Shown here: piece after piece, positions 12,861 through 25,840 of the stretch
Numbering within the stretch: the stretch's first letter is position 1
How the letters are laid out: every line of letters starts with the position of its first letter
NCBI GenBank assembly: GCA_030533445.1
Contig: CM060073.1
Location: 36,907,428-36,971,427, forward strand
Direction of reading: 5' to 3'
DNA: 64,000 nucleotides
Origin: Cyprinodon diabolis
Taxonomy: Eukaryota; Chordata; Actinopteri; Cyprinodontiformes; Cyprinodontidae
Position numbers and translations under genes: made by a program
Notes under the pieces: model-generated
The model's input: the letters and a program-made list of their open reading frames with translations, nothing else
What the model was told of the DNA's origin: nothing
The model's database searches: none

Positions 12861-15800
12861 AACCATATATCATACTCTTTGTACTTTTCATTCCATTTAC
12901 TTACTTTTTAAAATGCTGTTGAGGATGTTTTATAATTAACCATCCACACAAGCACATTGCGGAAGTCATATTTTGTACCATATTTTGCTACAAATTGGAA
13001 CACAAAAATCTAAAAACAATGGCCTGGTTTTGAGTTCAAAGAATTGATAACCATATTATTCTCTTGCCATATTTCTATACAAGGGTTCTTGGATCTTCGT
13101 TTTGCTCTGTATTATCTTGTCTGATGCCAGAAGAACAGGGGTAGGGGATGACAATCAAGTTGTATGCTGTGGAAGACTGAAGACTGTGCCAGCAGGATAA
13201 AGAGAGAGTGAAAAAAAAACAGTAGAGGGTGGGGGTTTCATTAGCATAACTAGTAGGATGCCCAGAACCTTTTCTGGAGTAGCATGTTTACGGCACCATG
13301 CTTGGCAAGAACACACTCATCTTATAGGGTTTATTAGGGAGACAAGGGGAGGCACAAGCAGGATTTGTAATATCTCCAATGTGTATGCATATACTTCTGC
13401 ATTTGCTTTTATCTGTGCTCTTGGCTGGTTTGCTTGAATGTGTGGGGTCTGCCGGGTGCCGTGCATGGTTTTAGTGGCTTGTGTGGCAGCATCCAGCCCA
13501 ACTACTTTTACATGTTTGTATTTTGGCTTAAGTGCCCTTTAAAAGCAATGAAAAGGAAAATGCATTCATAAGGCGATCCTCAAGACTGATCCCATTTCAG
13601 AGGAGCAAAGAATGGAGCTCTTTGTTGTGCTCTGGCTCCTTTCATCTCTCTGAGGTCATTTTTGCAGAGCAAACAGGGAGACTCATTATCAACCTGCACC
13701 TGAGAGGTCAGAACCTGAACTTCCCAACCCCTCCCCCCATCTCTCCCTGACCCCCTCTGTCTCTATCACCACCTCTGACCAAACTGTACCGCTGCTCGCT
13801 GGTAGCCCTGGTCTGCACTCGGGTTTATTAGCAGAGAACATCTTTTCCAGTGACTGAGCTTGCCCTTATTGTCTACACTGGTCAGGATCAAGTCAAGGGC
13901 GCTCAGTCTAGATTGGAATCATTTGTCACATGGTCTCGGACCAGCACTGATTTCAGCAGAGGCCAGGGTAAGGTACACAGCAGTTCCAACAACACCTCTG
14001 ACACAAGGAGCAAGGGAGGGCAGGCAGATGGCCTAAGCATATTCAACACTCAGTGTTTCCAAGAAAAAAAAAAAACTTCCTTTTTTTATCTGCAAAATCA
14101 AATGGGAAACAGAATTTAAAATTTTAAAATGAAACAACCTTACTAGGTTTAAGTGCCATAAAAAGGTAACCTGAGAAGAAAAAAGGGCGTTAAAGCATTT
14201 TTGGCATTTTGTTTTATTTATAAATAGAAAAGAGCTATTCAAACTAACCTGACCTAATTTAAAAGAATAAACTCAACTCTTGAATGACCCATGGTCGCTA
14301 TCTCAGGGGATTCATATTTGCCCACTTTCCCTCACAAAACTATTTTCAGTCTGGTACGTTGAAGAGGTTTCTAGCTGGAATGGGCTGCTTAAGGTCATAG
14401 TACACCATCAGGTCTAGGCAACTAAAAAAGAGTTGGACTTTTAAGGAATTAGTGTTCCTTGTCCTGCAATACCGAAGCATAACTGAATGCTGGTAGCAGC
14501 TATGTTTGAATCTATTCCTGTTTTAAAAAAAATACATGAAATGCAATGTTTGCTTTGTTATTCATATGACAATGTCTAAATGCATCCTTTTGACCTCTTT
14601 ATATTTCTCTACTAAGTCAAGATTCCTGAGTGTTAAAAATAATTTATAGGTGTGTATTTTCCTTCTCCTATCAGAAAGAGAGAGAAATAAAAAAATTAAA
14701 TAGTGTGTAACGTTTTACTTACTGAAACCATAAAAGGTGTTGCATCAGACATCCTTTTACCTTTGGTCTCTTTCCGTGGTCAGCAAGAGCTTGCATGAAC
14801 TATGGATCATGCTGAGGTAGCATGTGGAAAATTGCTTTAATATACCATACAGAATGGCTTATTGCTTTGGACAATAGGAGTACAGTGAAGATGGCCTATC
14901 CTGCCGCTTGGGAAGGTTAGACCTGTCAAAGAGCCACAATGACTGATACCCAGACAGTGCTTATAATGTCTGTAATGCCTGTACACTATTGTAAATGTGT
15001 GACTGAGGTGGAGGTCTGACTGACAAGCAAAGTTGTAAAGGTTACATAAGGCGCACACCTCACCATTAAGCCTCAGATTAGCACATTTTTCGTCACTTTT
15101 ACATCTCAGGCTATTTAAAATATGGCTCAGCACTCTTGTTTAACCTTAAAAAGTAAAATAACAAATATTACAGGAGCCCTGAAGCAAAAACACAATATAG
15201 TAAAAATAAATAAATAAAAGTAGAAATACAGAAAAAAAATGTACAAAAAAAACAAATAAATAAGTGGAAATGAGAGATTGAGCATCAGGCAATTTTAGCT
15301 TGTTTTTCCTCAGAGAGGGCAAGTGTGGAGGTGAAGGTCAGAGAGACTAAGCACACAGCTCATAAACAGCACAGCTGGAGGAATCATTGAAATATGGCCC
15401 TTTGTTTTCTTGGGGCTGTAATTGGCCTTGGAGTCGTCCTCCTCTTCCCGCTCTCTCTGTTGCTCTCTGTCTCTCTCTTTGTCTGCACGTGTTTTGCACC
15501 AGTGTACTGCAGTTCAGAGACCCATTCTGCAAAGACTAATGACTGTGGGGTGAAAGGGCACACCTGCGGTCATAGAGGCAATATGCATTACAATAAATAT
15601 AGAAACACACAAACAAACAAACTGGGAAATAGCCTTGATAAAGACACACACAGCAAAATCAATGTGGTTGTAGTGCCCAAAATCAGTTTAATTGTAGGAT
15701 ATCGCTGCATCTGATTGTACATTTAATTAATTTTGCTTTTATCACATAACTCACCCTTATTGTTTAAGAGAACTGACTGAAAGTCAGGAGATAGTTTTGT

Positions 15801-16953
15801 TAAAGCATCCAGAAGGTACAGTGTATTTCATCAAGCATGTTGTACTGGCAGTAACTTAACATTTGTGAAATTTAAATGGCAAATTTTCATTTTTTAGAAT
15901 TAGAATTTAGAATATTTCACTTTGTTATCTTAAACAATTTGACAAGTCAGTTGATTAATTATATGTTTATTTATTACATAATTAATGTTTTAAATAGTTA
16001 TTTTTAATGTTGCTTATCTCAGTTTTGAAAAAGATTTTCATGGTTTCTTCAAGGGAGTCTTAATTATTTAATTAATTATTCATGTAAAATAAATTTTTCA
16101 AGTTATTATTATTATCTGTGTTTTATATGTATTTCTTCAAATCTTTTGCTCAAAACTTGCTCTACGAAAACAGTCTAGTAAGATGAATGATGACTTCTTT
16201 TCAATAACAGTATTTCTTAATAGGTTAAAAAAGTATTAAATAATCTGACAATTATACAAATTTCAATGTAAATTGTATGTCGAATAGCTGTTACAATACG
16301 TTTGAAGAAAATGGACATACAGTAGTGACTCTAAAATGTTTGCTGGCCTTATTTTTACTGCCTGCCTGTATGACCTTAGCTTCATCAACTGATTTTAACA
16401 AAGGGACAAATGACAAAAATATTTTAAAGGCCAGTGGTTCAACAAATAATAAAAAAGAGCTAATTCTAGCTGTGATACTTAAGACTAGTGCTGACCTCTG
16501 TGGAAAAAATATACATTGCAAAAATATTGTCTTCTTTCAGTGTCTTTGTACGAATTACTTCTGTCACGTGTGAGCACTGCACTGCAATTAAAATTCATCC
16601 AACAAGTTGAATATCTCATTGGCATGTAAAATATGCATTGATGACACTTGGAAATACCATATAAAATATTGCATTCACAGTAGACATTGGCAATATTTTG
16701 AATATGTATGCTGATGTAATGATATTGCAGCCCTTTATTTCAGGTTACTGTATTGGTAAATACGATACAGTCTACAGTCTGGGTTCGATATCTGTTAAAA
16801 AGTCTTTTTGTTTTAAGAAGAATATCCTGATTTGCATCCTCTACACTTCGTGTGACAATGATGTTTTGATTTTGTAATTCAAGAACTCCATGTGGTCTAC
16901 TGGGCTTTAGATGACGTGGTGTGCTTTTTTTATGGGACCAAGTGAGAAAATGG
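12861..16953. other. Repeat-poor unassigned region
   Basis: No exon recognised over 4 kb. About 13400-13720 and 15280-15560 are complex, GC-balanced and repeat-free, with the texture of conserved non-coding elements. The stretch 15900-16270 is very AT-rich. An open frame at 16277-16573 (+) begins with a hydrophobic stretch but has no recognisable domain or exon context. Confidence 0.5.
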
Positions 16954-17640
16954 AGAATTCAATTCAATTCAGTTTATTTATATAGCGCCAAATTCACAAC
17001 ACATGTCATCTCAAGGCACTTTACAGTTCAACCAGATCATACAGTCATATTGATTCAAAGTTTTATATCTAAGGAAAACCAGTTGATTGCATCGACTCAT
17101 TGACTCAAATACAATCCCTCACACTAAGCATGCTTGTAGCAACAGTGAAGAGGAAAAACTCCCTTTTAACAGGAAGAAACCTCCAGCAGAACCAGGCTCA
17201 GTGTGAGCGGCCATCTGCCGAGGCCGACTGGGGTTCAAGGAGACGGAGGCAGAGACACAAAAAGCAGCTGTAAAAGGCGGCCCCGTCCAGGAAACACACA
17301 GCCAGGCAGATGAGCTCCGAGCCAGCTCCCATGCCAGAGGACGAAGAGAGCACATCCACCCAGTCACAGGACCACACTGGAAAACAGGCCGATCTCCAAC
17401 ATCTATAAACAAGGGTGTTGATGGAAGCAGCACAGCTGATGTTTCTTTCCTGGATGACGTCACAGCCAAACAGGAACAGACGAGGCAAAGCTACTCTGAG
17501 GAAAAGCAGATAGAGCAGAACGTTAGAGATTGAACTAACAGATTCTGCAGAATAGGAGAACAGAGAGAGAATGAAGCAGAATGATGAAATGGGGGTCCCT
17601 ATGTCCTACTAGGTTTGACAGAAGTTACCTACAATGATGT
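16954..17640 (+). repeat. Dispersed fish repeat (copy 2, near full length)
   Basis: It begins with 'gaattcaattcaattcag', then 'tttatttatatagcgcc', 'acatgtcatctcaaggcac', 'ctaaggaaaaccagttgatt', 'gcatgcttgtagcaaca', 'ggaagaaacctccagcaga' and 'accaggctcagtgtgagc'. Weaker family-like sequence continues to about 17640 ('gattctgcagaataggag', 'tgtcctactaggttt'). It is the less-diverged relative of 4706-4935. Long open frames antisense to it at about 17119-17488 are by-products of this repeat. Confidence 0.88.
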
Positions 17641-19321
17641 TTGATAATGTACTTCAGACTCTTTACTTGGCTCAAGTTATCAACAGATAAAGAATAAACA
17701 TTTATTTGTGTAATCAAACACATACCTTCATATGACGTTGGCTTTCAGTAACTTCATGGTGATGAAACAGTTCTTGAAAGGTTGGTGCTGGAAGGCGGAG
17801 GCCAGGTGTAGAGTACAGAAACAAAAACAGCTTCAGATCCAGAACAAGATAGCAGGTCTTTGCAGTATAATCATATAGTTAAACCAAATTATAATTTCTG
17901 ATCACAGAAAATATCTTGGCCTGTGTCCCACCAGGCCGGCTTAGGCACTGACCCTCTGTGCTGCAATGCGGGATGCTGATGTGTGTTAACTGGTTAGCAT
18001 TAGTCAATATTTTCTGATCTGTATTTTGTTTTTTAAACCTTTATGCCTTAGTATGGAAAGAACTTTACATTTTCATATTAAACTTAAATCAATAAAACAT
18101 AAAAAGATATGTCTTTAAATATATCGGCATGTGCTCTCCTATACATTTAAATGTTATCTTTTTTTTTCTTATCTAGAGTTGATTCAAATAATAATAAAAA
18201 AAATAACAGTTCCCATAATTCTTCGTTTTCAGCATATTTGCATGTATTTTCTCTTTTCAGTTTAAAGCACCCAAAGTAGGAATATACCAGATTTGAGACA
18301 GTTTCCTTCATTGTGCATTATCCACTGAATGTAAGTGAAGACTCTGTCTTTGGTCGCCTTCTCCCTAAGCTTTATTGATCTGTAGGCGTTTTTCTTTTTG
18401 CTTTTTTCCTTTTTTCCCCATTCTTTCAAGTCACTAAGCTTGCATCAATTCATCTTAATCTGTTTGCTCCTTAAACCCGGAACAAGGCATGTCTTGTTCC
18501 TGGTTGTAGGAGTCTCTCGGCTGGCTTCCCTCACATCCCTCTCAGCCTGGCTTCTCCTGGGTGGCAACAAGAGGCTTTTCATATCGAATCAAGTGTTACT
18601 GAATTCCCCCACACACCTCTTATATACCACCCCCCTCTTCTTCATTCTTTCCATCTCTTCTTTCTTCTATCCTCCATCCACTTTTAACAAAGCATTGCTT
18701 TAGTGGCTATGGGATTATGGGCCAACCTTTTGCAGCCAGTTTGTGGACTAGCCTGTAATCTGACCTCATTACATCCCCTGTGACAAGCTCCAGAGTCACC
18801 ACAGATTGACTACACCTTACCCTTGTGTTCATCTGGAGAACCCAAGACGCACACAAGGCCCCCGTCACCCTCGGATGGCTCTCAGTCATCCAAGTCAGGC
18901 ATCCAGCCAGGCCACCCTTTTCTTACTACCATACCTGTCCACCAAAGCATAGGATCCCCTTGATCCTTTCCTTCCTTTCGCTTCTTCTCTATTACACCGC
19001 AGCCAAGATGAATGGTCGTTTGTGGGAGCAGATGAAAACACAATTGTGCGGGACCATGCGCGGTGGTGTCACTGATAAATGTGGAGGGGACATGTTGTTC
19101 CACAGACTCCTAATTTTATGACATGGTTGAAACAGAGGATCGGGCTCCTAAAGATTGTTCAGCAACCACGTTCTCCTTTACACATATTTTTTAGAATCTC
19201 TCTGTTTGACCTTTTATTTCAAAAGGCAGAAACCAACTGTTTCATTGTTTGCTGCTAGAAAAAACTAATAAAATATTAGGTTGAAGTAGAGACTGTTATA
19301 CTGTATGTGGATTACTTATTG

Positions 19322-19323
<2 letters not shown>
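17641..19323. other. Unassigned sequence
   Basis: No gene recognised. About 18360-18700 is pyrimidine-rich, which creates spurious hydrophobic open frames. About 18710-19060 is GC-balanced single-copy-looking sequence. Confidence 0.5.

Positions 19324-19363
<40 letters not shown>
19324..19363. repeat. AT dinucleotide microsatellite
   Basis: An uninterrupted TA run of about 40 bp. Confidence 0.95.
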
Positions 19364-19367
<4 letters not shown>

Positions 19368-19399
19368 GTTGCAACAACATCAAATATATTTTACCATAG

Positions 19400-19560
19400 C
19401 TCTCAAAAGTATACACACCACCAAAATGCTGCCTTTTGTGTATTAACAACTGAGACTACGATAAACCATGAGAATATTTAGAGACAAATGATAAAATTAT
19501 TCAATAATGTGAGGAAACCTTTAAATACTTTGTTAAACAACAATGTTACAGAATCTTTGC
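19400..19560 (+). mobile_element. Probable Tc1-like ITR fragment (second family)
   Basis: 'tctcaaaagtatacacacc' followed by 'gagactacgataaaccatga' resembles the ITR of a different fish Tc1 family whose ends read 'aagtatacacacccc' then 'gagacaaagataaatcat'. The match fades towards 19560 and no partner ITR is visible. Confidence 0.45.
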
Positions 19561-19583
19561 CTAGAATAAATCCAAATCCAATT

Positions 19584-20278
19584 CCATCCATCTATCTTCT
19601 CTCACTTATTCCATTAGGCTTGTGGTGGGGCCGGTGCATATCTCTGACACATTATGGGTGAGAAGAGGGGTACACCTTGGACAAGTCGCCACTCAGTCGC
19701 AGGGCAATACAGTGTTCATTATGAGTGCATATGAAATCGTACGAAAAGTTATGCACCGTAATTTCGTACGTTTTGGACGTTTTTTTCGTCGTATGCGCAT
19801 GAGCATTTGACGCACCATTCACAAATATAGAATCTAAATTACAATTAGCCATAACCCTGACCCTAACCCTAAGATATAAAACAGCAAGCAACGTAGTTAG
19901 AGACATGAATAAGTGCTGATTGCACTGTTTTTCCCAATTTTACGTCCGTCCGCGGATCTGCTTTTTTTTTTCTGTCTGCCAGCGCATGCGGACTGATGTG
20001 GTTTTTTTGAGGAAAAACGTCCAAAACGTAAGAAATAGTGTGCATAACTTTTGGTACGATTTCATACGCACTGATAATGAGAATATGTTGAGTGTGTGGG
20101 CATCACACTCTAAGGACAAGTTAGACAATTTAGGACAGACATGTTTTTGGACCCTGAGTACCCAAAGGCACACATGCATGGAGAGAACATGCAAACTCCA
20201 TGCAGAAAGACCCAAGGCCAGCAATAAAACCTGGAACCTTCCTGCTGCAAGGCAATAGCCCTACACACTGCCACCATG
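19584..20278 (+). repeat. Dispersed fish repeat, interrupted by a MITE
   Basis: The left part 19584-19715 has 'ccatccatctatcttctctc', 'gaggggtacaccttggaca' and 'cgcagggcaatacag'. The right part from about 20100 has 'gacagacatgtttttgga', 'gagaacatgcaaactccatg' and 'ctgctgcaaggcaatagccc'. These halves are contiguous in the family, as seen in the copy at 35748-36047. The intervening MITE therefore inserted after this repeat. Confidence 0.85.
19716..20080. mobile_element. MITE with ~75-bp terminal inverted repeats
   Basis: The left terminus (19716-19790, starting 'tcattatgagtgcatatg') and right terminus (about 20005-20080, ending 'catacgcactgataatga') are imperfect reverse complements. They share 'gaaatcgta', 'aaagttatgca' and 'gtacgttttggacgttt'-type blocks. 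The interior has the short telomere-like stretch 'accctgaccctaacccta' (19854-19871) and no coding frame. I could not define a target duplication. Confidence 0.85.
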
Positions 20279-20341
20279 AAATCCAAATCTTTGTTATTTG
20301 GTTTTGCAAACAGAGAAAGGATTATTATCATATTCTTATAG

Positions 20342-20413
20342 TGGATGGATGGATGGATGGATGGATGGATGGATGGATGGATGGATGGATGGATGGATGG
20401 ATGGATGGATGGA
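20342..20413. repeat. (GGAT)n microsatellite
   Basis: About 18 perfect TGGA units. It yields Met-Asp-Gly-Trp and Ile-His-Pro-Ser open frames on the two strands that are not proteins. Confidence 0.97.
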
Positions 20414-20865
20414 GGGGCAGACGGTTCTTTCTTAGTACCAGCTAGGGGCAGGGCCATACGAAAAGATCCCTTTTGTTTGAAGCTTAAGATGGGAGTAAGA
20501 ACCAAAATTAAATCAAAATCTGGTGCCACATTTAAACCACAGAACTGGATAACTGTTTGATTTGCCTTAACTAGAACAAAACAGGAAATGAATTAGCTTA
20601 ATTTTTACCAAAAGTTCTGATAAGCAGAGAGATATGATGATCAATTTCTATGGTTCTGATTGTTTTAATTGAGGGTTTTGTTAATTCCAGAGTTGAAGTA
20701 AGTCAGGGCGCAGCCACATATGTGTGCTAAAAGTGCTTGATCTATTAAGATCCAAATAAAAAGGGCTAATCTGTTGTTCAGCAAAAAAATGCCCATAAAG
20801 TTAGTGGGCGTGTTTATATTCTACCAGAATTTTGGAAAGCATAAGTGTTTGAGAAAAAAAAAAAA

Positions 20866-20867
<2 letters not shown>

Positions 20868-20913
<46 letters not shown>
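20868..20913. repeat. (CA)23 microsatellite
   Basis: A perfect CA run preceded by a run of 13 A residues at about 20854-20866. Confidence 0.97.
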
Positions 20914-20915
<2 letters not shown>

Positions 20916-22989
20916 GAACCTTAAAAGCCATGAAATTTAGGATAATTAAGAGAAGAAAAAGGAAATTAATGTAGAAATAAAAAACACAGAGCATATATAT
21001 AATGCAATTCAATTACATGTCCCAATGTTTTACAAAGAAGGAGCAAAACAGTTAAAATATTAAAAAAGTTAAATGATTAAATATCAAAAATATACCCAGA
21101 AAAGCTGACTTTTTCCCCCCGTACCCTGTCTGATGGATATTAGGGCAGAACGCAGCTGCCACCACATCCTTCCTAACCCTTCCTCCTTTTAACTGCCGGT
21201 TGTTTCTAATTGACTTGGTCCCTGAAATTCATATATTATTTTAGCATTTTATTAAAAAAATTACTTCACAGCCTTATGTGCTTCCATCATTTTATTTTTT
21301 TGTTCCAGTTTTTTTCTCTTTGTACCTCAATCTTTCCCCGTCCTTTCTCCCCCTCTGCATGTGTCCCTTTATCCCACCAGTTTTTGAGGGGCAGGTGTTG
21401 ACAGCATGCTGGCATGCTATCAACCCAACTATGCAGGATTGCAGTGTGGTTGCGCTGTGCTGGAGAGGACAGGGGAGGCCAGGGTAGGTCCATTACATCA
21501 GTCCCATCAAGACTGATTGGGCTCAGGACGGCGAACCGTGCATGCTCATGAGTGCTTGGCCCGGGCTGGCCCATATGCCTTTAATATAGGAACAGATGTG
21601 GAGGACAGACCCTGAGCTCTCACACCACATATTCCCTCCTTCTGCCCTCCACATTGCCTCAAGCCTACCATGTTGCACTGTGCTTTACTTGGCAGGCCGC
21701 TGCTCAAACAGGTCTTTTGGGTCTAAAAGAAGATAGGGTGGAGTGTTTTATTTATGTCAATCCCTTTCCCTTCAAAATATTAGATTTTTTTTTTTTATTC
21801 AAGGGAAAATGGGTGGATGTAGACCTAAAGGTAATGTTCTTACATAAACAGTAAGCAGGTGATGCTAAAAACAAGCCTTCTGGGATAAAGTTTCCTCCAG
21901 GCCAAAGCCTCTCATCCACTATCAGTTATTCTTAGTAAAAATCAATGCAATTTAATCATATATTCAGCCCGTAAATAGTCTTAGGAGTTTTTTCTTTAGA
22001 TGTAAGTATTCCCAATTTTGGCCCCCATTGCAAACAGATTAAAAGTTTATCAAATCACAATCTGTATTTTAGAGAATCTGTAATCAGTGTTGCATTATCT
22101 ATTCCAGGTGTGACTAACCCATGTTTATAAAAGACATCTTATGCAAGCCAGAGTACCTGGAAAGAACCAAGCAATAGTGTAAACCACCTCTTCACTTCAT
22201 CATGAATGCAAACCAAACTGAGAATTGTCCTTAACTAAAAACTGATTAGAAGCTATGAAGAGGAAGAAGACTTTAGCATTGTGCATTGATATAACCATTA
22301 ATGAGCCAAGATATTGTCATAGTTCTTGCCAAAAATTATGTTTTTATTAAAACAGATATTTTTTACAGTAAAGTCCTGTTATAATCTGAAATGCAGTGAA
22401 TAAATCTATGGTTGAAACAAATAACAGCCAGGCTTCATAAAACCTGCAATATAAATAAATCATAAAAATGGTGAAGAATTGCATTAGATCAGGTTGGCAA
22501 TGCTTTGTTGTGATTCATCTGGACCAGAACTGACTTTATAAGGGAAGACAACAGTTGTACAGTCCAGTTCAGTCCACCTTAGGAAAAGACACTGCTCTAT
22601 ACAACTGGCTTTTAAGCTTCTTCCATAGGACCATATATTGCGTGTTTGTTTAAAGAGCTACAAGTTTAACTCCTCCCAGCCAGTAAGTGGCATACTAAGG
22701 CTCACCTGCTATTGTTTCACACTGGTTGCCAGCTGTTTGCCAGGTCCATTAGCAAACATTTGACATACCTGTCCAGGAGAAAAGCAGCAGCCTCTGTCTG
22801 GCTCCTGAGCTCTTTTCTTTCCTTAAGACGGGACCAACTCAAGAGCCTAATCAATGTTCTTTTGCTTCATTTTTTTTGTCTTGACTCTGAAAAATATATA
22901 GCAGAAAGCAATTTCTCAGCTCTACATCTTACATTATATATATATATATATATAATTTTTTTTTTCAAATTAATGCCTTTATTCTAGAC
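20914..22989. other. Unassigned sequence
   Basis: No exon recognised. About 21370-21650 is GC-balanced and complex and looks single-copy. A short AT run lies at 22934-22954 next to the hAT element. Confidence 0.5.
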
Positions 22990-23428
22990 CAGGGGTGCCC
23001 AACCAGTCGATCACGGTCTACCAGTCGATTGTGGGCGGAGTTTCAGTCGATTGTAAAGATGTTTTACAATGTAGAGCTATTTATGGCTATGACAAAAAAA
23101 AAGTTTTTAAAAAACACTAATCGAAACATTGATCACGAGTGGCCAATGTGTATTTTCATAATAATAAAATGAAAAATAAAATTTGTATGATTGGCCACGG
23201 TTGCAAGGTTTAATCCATCTACCAGTTTCTCTGTCAATGCCAATGCCCAGTGAAGTTTATCATTCTGAAATAGTGGACTTCCCTTCTCCTTCTTCCTGCT
23301 CTAAAGTGATCTTAGAACAAAACAAAAAGAAATTTAGTTTGGCTCTTAGTGGAAATCTAGTTCAGCTTTCTGGACAATTTAATCTTTTTTTTAAAGTGCA
23401 GCCTTGAAAAGTTGTAAAAAAAAAAGAA

Positions 23429-23514
<86 letters not shown>

Positions 23515-23759
23515 ATAAACAGCACAGCTACAGTAGACCTATAGGTAGGTAGGTAGGTAGGTAGATAGATAGATTTTTGCAACCTATTTTTTGACACAAT
23601 TGATAATATCCTTGTTTGTTGGACTTTCTGTTTATTCTCCACCTGTGCAAATAAAAAACAAATACTGCCCATCCCTTGTGTTTGGCTTAGTACAGTAGAT
23701 CTCGGCATGCCATCAACTTCAAAAGTAGATCTTGGTTTAAAAAAGGTTGGGCACCCCTG
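22990..23759. mobile_element. Non-autonomous hAT element with 8-bp target duplication
   Basis: The termini CAGGGGTGCCCAACC (22990-23004) and its exact reverse complement (23745-23759) form a perfect 15-bp TIR. The flanks are 'ttctagac' (22982-22989) and 'ttctacac' (23760-23767), an 8-bp duplication with one mismatch, as expected for hAT. Subterminal 'cagtcgatcacggtctacc' and 'agtagatcttggttta' match a familiar fish family. There is no transposase frame. Confidence 0.9.
23431..23573. repeat. (AT)n and (TAGG)n microsatellites inside the hAT element
   Basis: An AT run of 82 bp (23431-23512) and, after a short spacer, about seven TAGG/TAGA units (23541-23573). Both lie within the hAT element, so they expanded in or after it. 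Confidence 0.95.
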
Positions 23760-25702
23760 TTCTACACCCTTCTTCATTTATGACAATTTTTTTTTCAAAG
23801 TTAACAATTTTGATGAAAAATTTAAACAAAGGAAAAAGTTATTTTAAATAGACAATTAGCCATGTAAGCAGAAAAACAAAACGTAGAAGAAGTGAGTCTG
23901 GAGATATATTTATATAAAAGACATTGACAGGAAGGGATCTAAAGGTTAAATCACATCTTCTCAATGCTATTAGCTATGCCAGAGCAGCACAAATTCAGCC
24001 AATAAGAGCCGGAGGTATCTGGCAGCTATTTCCTGGAGAGGGATTACTGACCCCTCCTATTGGGCGGGACAAGGCCTCCTGGTCTGAATTCATCAGCGAC
24101 ATGGCCTACGAGACGTAGGAAGCAGGTTAATAGACACTCATCAGACATCTGCCGCCGGGTTGCCGTCCAATAATTTTCTCCCTCGATCTGCTGCCAGCAA
24201 TTGATGACCCCCCCACCCCCCAAACCCTCCAATTGCCCTCCCTCCATTGCTCGCCCTTCTTCCCTCCCTGCTCTTCATTCTTTTCCTCCCATCCTCCTCT
24301 CTGGTCTACACACACAGAAACATATGGACTCGGACTGTGGATTGGTAATACACATACACATTTTATAACTCTGCTCCTTATGATTTCACCTTTTCTCCTA
24401 AGTATTTCACTTGAGAAAAGCCCTTTCTGATGAAGGACTCGGACAGTTTTTTTTGACCCGGTGGCTTAGCATGCTTTTTGTAAAACTTACTTAAAATACC
24501 ATTTCCATGATTTCATCCTGATTTCAGACCACCTCCAAAATGATGTATTTATCTCTATTTACTACATTTCATATTAATATATCAAGTTTGACCGATTTAT
24601 CCATATTTTTCTATACACTATATTTCTTTGATTCAATACTTATATGGAGCTAGATAGGGATTTGAACTTTTTGTCATGTAAAATGTCTAGATTACATTAC
24701 ATCATGAATTGTTTAAACAAACTAATTGAAACTGAATAACTTTCTGGGCAATTTTTTGAGAATCAATTCATTTCACAAAACACTTCTGATGAATATGGCC
24801 ACTTTCACAAAGTATGAATTATCTTTATTTTTAACAACAAATCTATGACATAAATTGTCTCTCCTAATGATGGAAACCATGCAACTTAAGACAAAATCAT
24901 GTGGAGCCTCGGTTATTGACTGTTTTCTCAACTAGGTTAAGAGGGCAAGTGCATGTGGGTCCCTCTCCGCCAGATTATTTATGACTTTTCTTCCCCAAAG
25001 TTATTTTTCTTTCTGTGATTGCAGAGTGGTGTGTTAAATCTGACGTGTTGGGAGATTACTCAGCTGGTCGTCAAGCACACATGCTCAATTTGCCATGATG
25101 AGGGGCTGGATCACACAGCCCCTGGAATTTCTCAGCACAATCCAGTGGGTGAAGGGGGGGGGTTAACTTGGGCACACACATACACGTTTGTTGGAGGACG
25201 CCAATGTGGTAGTCATTTTGAGCGCCAAAATCAAATGAAGCTTCAATTGTTTCCACATTTCTTAAGACAACATTATGAGAGCAAGCCCAATTGGAGGGCT
25301 GGGGCAATCAGACATGTTCTGTTTGGTGAGTTTTCTATGGAAGAAGAAATAATGGGGTCATGAGATGAAAGGTGAGGCATGTGTGAGAATAATTTCCTGG
25401 GTTCAACAGTAGGCCACTGCCAAGTCTTTCTTAGTTCTGCGCATACAGAGGCATGTATGTAGCTTATTGCAAAGGTAACTCCTACCCATAAGTAGTGCAA
25501 TTGGATCTAATCATTTTTGGACTTCTAAAGCAGGAGAGGGAGCAGAAACACTAAGCCTATACTGGAGAGTATTTTCTGCACTAACTTTAAGAGTGAATAA
25601 TATTATGTGGCACATATTTTGATTCAGTGAATGAATTCTCAAACATTTTTTTTAAGATTATTTTTAAGGTTATTTATCTTATTTTTTTATACTGTAGTAG
25701 GC
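23760..25702. other. Repeat-poor unassigned region
   Basis: No exon recognised. About 23960-24190 (includes the CCAAT-like 'ctattgggcggg' near 24057) and about 25020-25380 are complex and GC-balanced. The latter is open on both strands without any recognisable protein family, more consistent with conserved non-coding DNA than an exon. Confidence 0.5.
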
Positions 25703-25840
25703 AGACCGGAAACAGGTGGAAAGAGAGGAAGGACATGCGCCAAAGGTCACTTGGCCCCAACTCAAACTTTTGTTGGCCGGGTCGAGGATCAAGCCTCTGC
25801 ACTTGGGTCGCGTGCTTAACCCCTGCACAACCATCACACC
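25703..25840 (+). repeat. Short dispersed fish repeat fragment
   Basis: 'aagagaggaaggacatgcgc', 'aaggtcacttggcccc', 'gggtcgaggatcaagcctct' and 'cgtgcttaacccctgcac' follow a common fish repeat whose end resembles a degenerate tRNA-like segment ('ctctaaccactgagccac' in other copies). Only about 140 bp is present. Confidence 0.65.

Noticed and set aside
16277..16573. 98-codon frame with a hydrophobic N-terminal part, possible small secreted protein
   Set aside because: Antisense is also open, codons are AT-driven, and no cleavage site or cysteine pattern matches a known family.
17119..17488. Two overlapping 96-116-codon minus-strand frames
   Set aside because: Both are antisense to a dispersed fish repeat (16954-17640), not a gene.
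19847..19872. Interstitial telomere
   Set aside because: Only about three imperfect units, located inside a MITE.
20110..20529. 139-codon minus-strand frame with Ile-His-Pro-Ser repeats
   Set aside because: It is generated by the (GGAT)n microsatellite and the adjacent dispersed repeat; no protein family.
25019..25363. 114-codon frame with a Cys-x-x-Cys-His stretch
   Set aside because: The region is also open on the other strand, and I see no zinc-finger spacing, exon borders or family resemblance.
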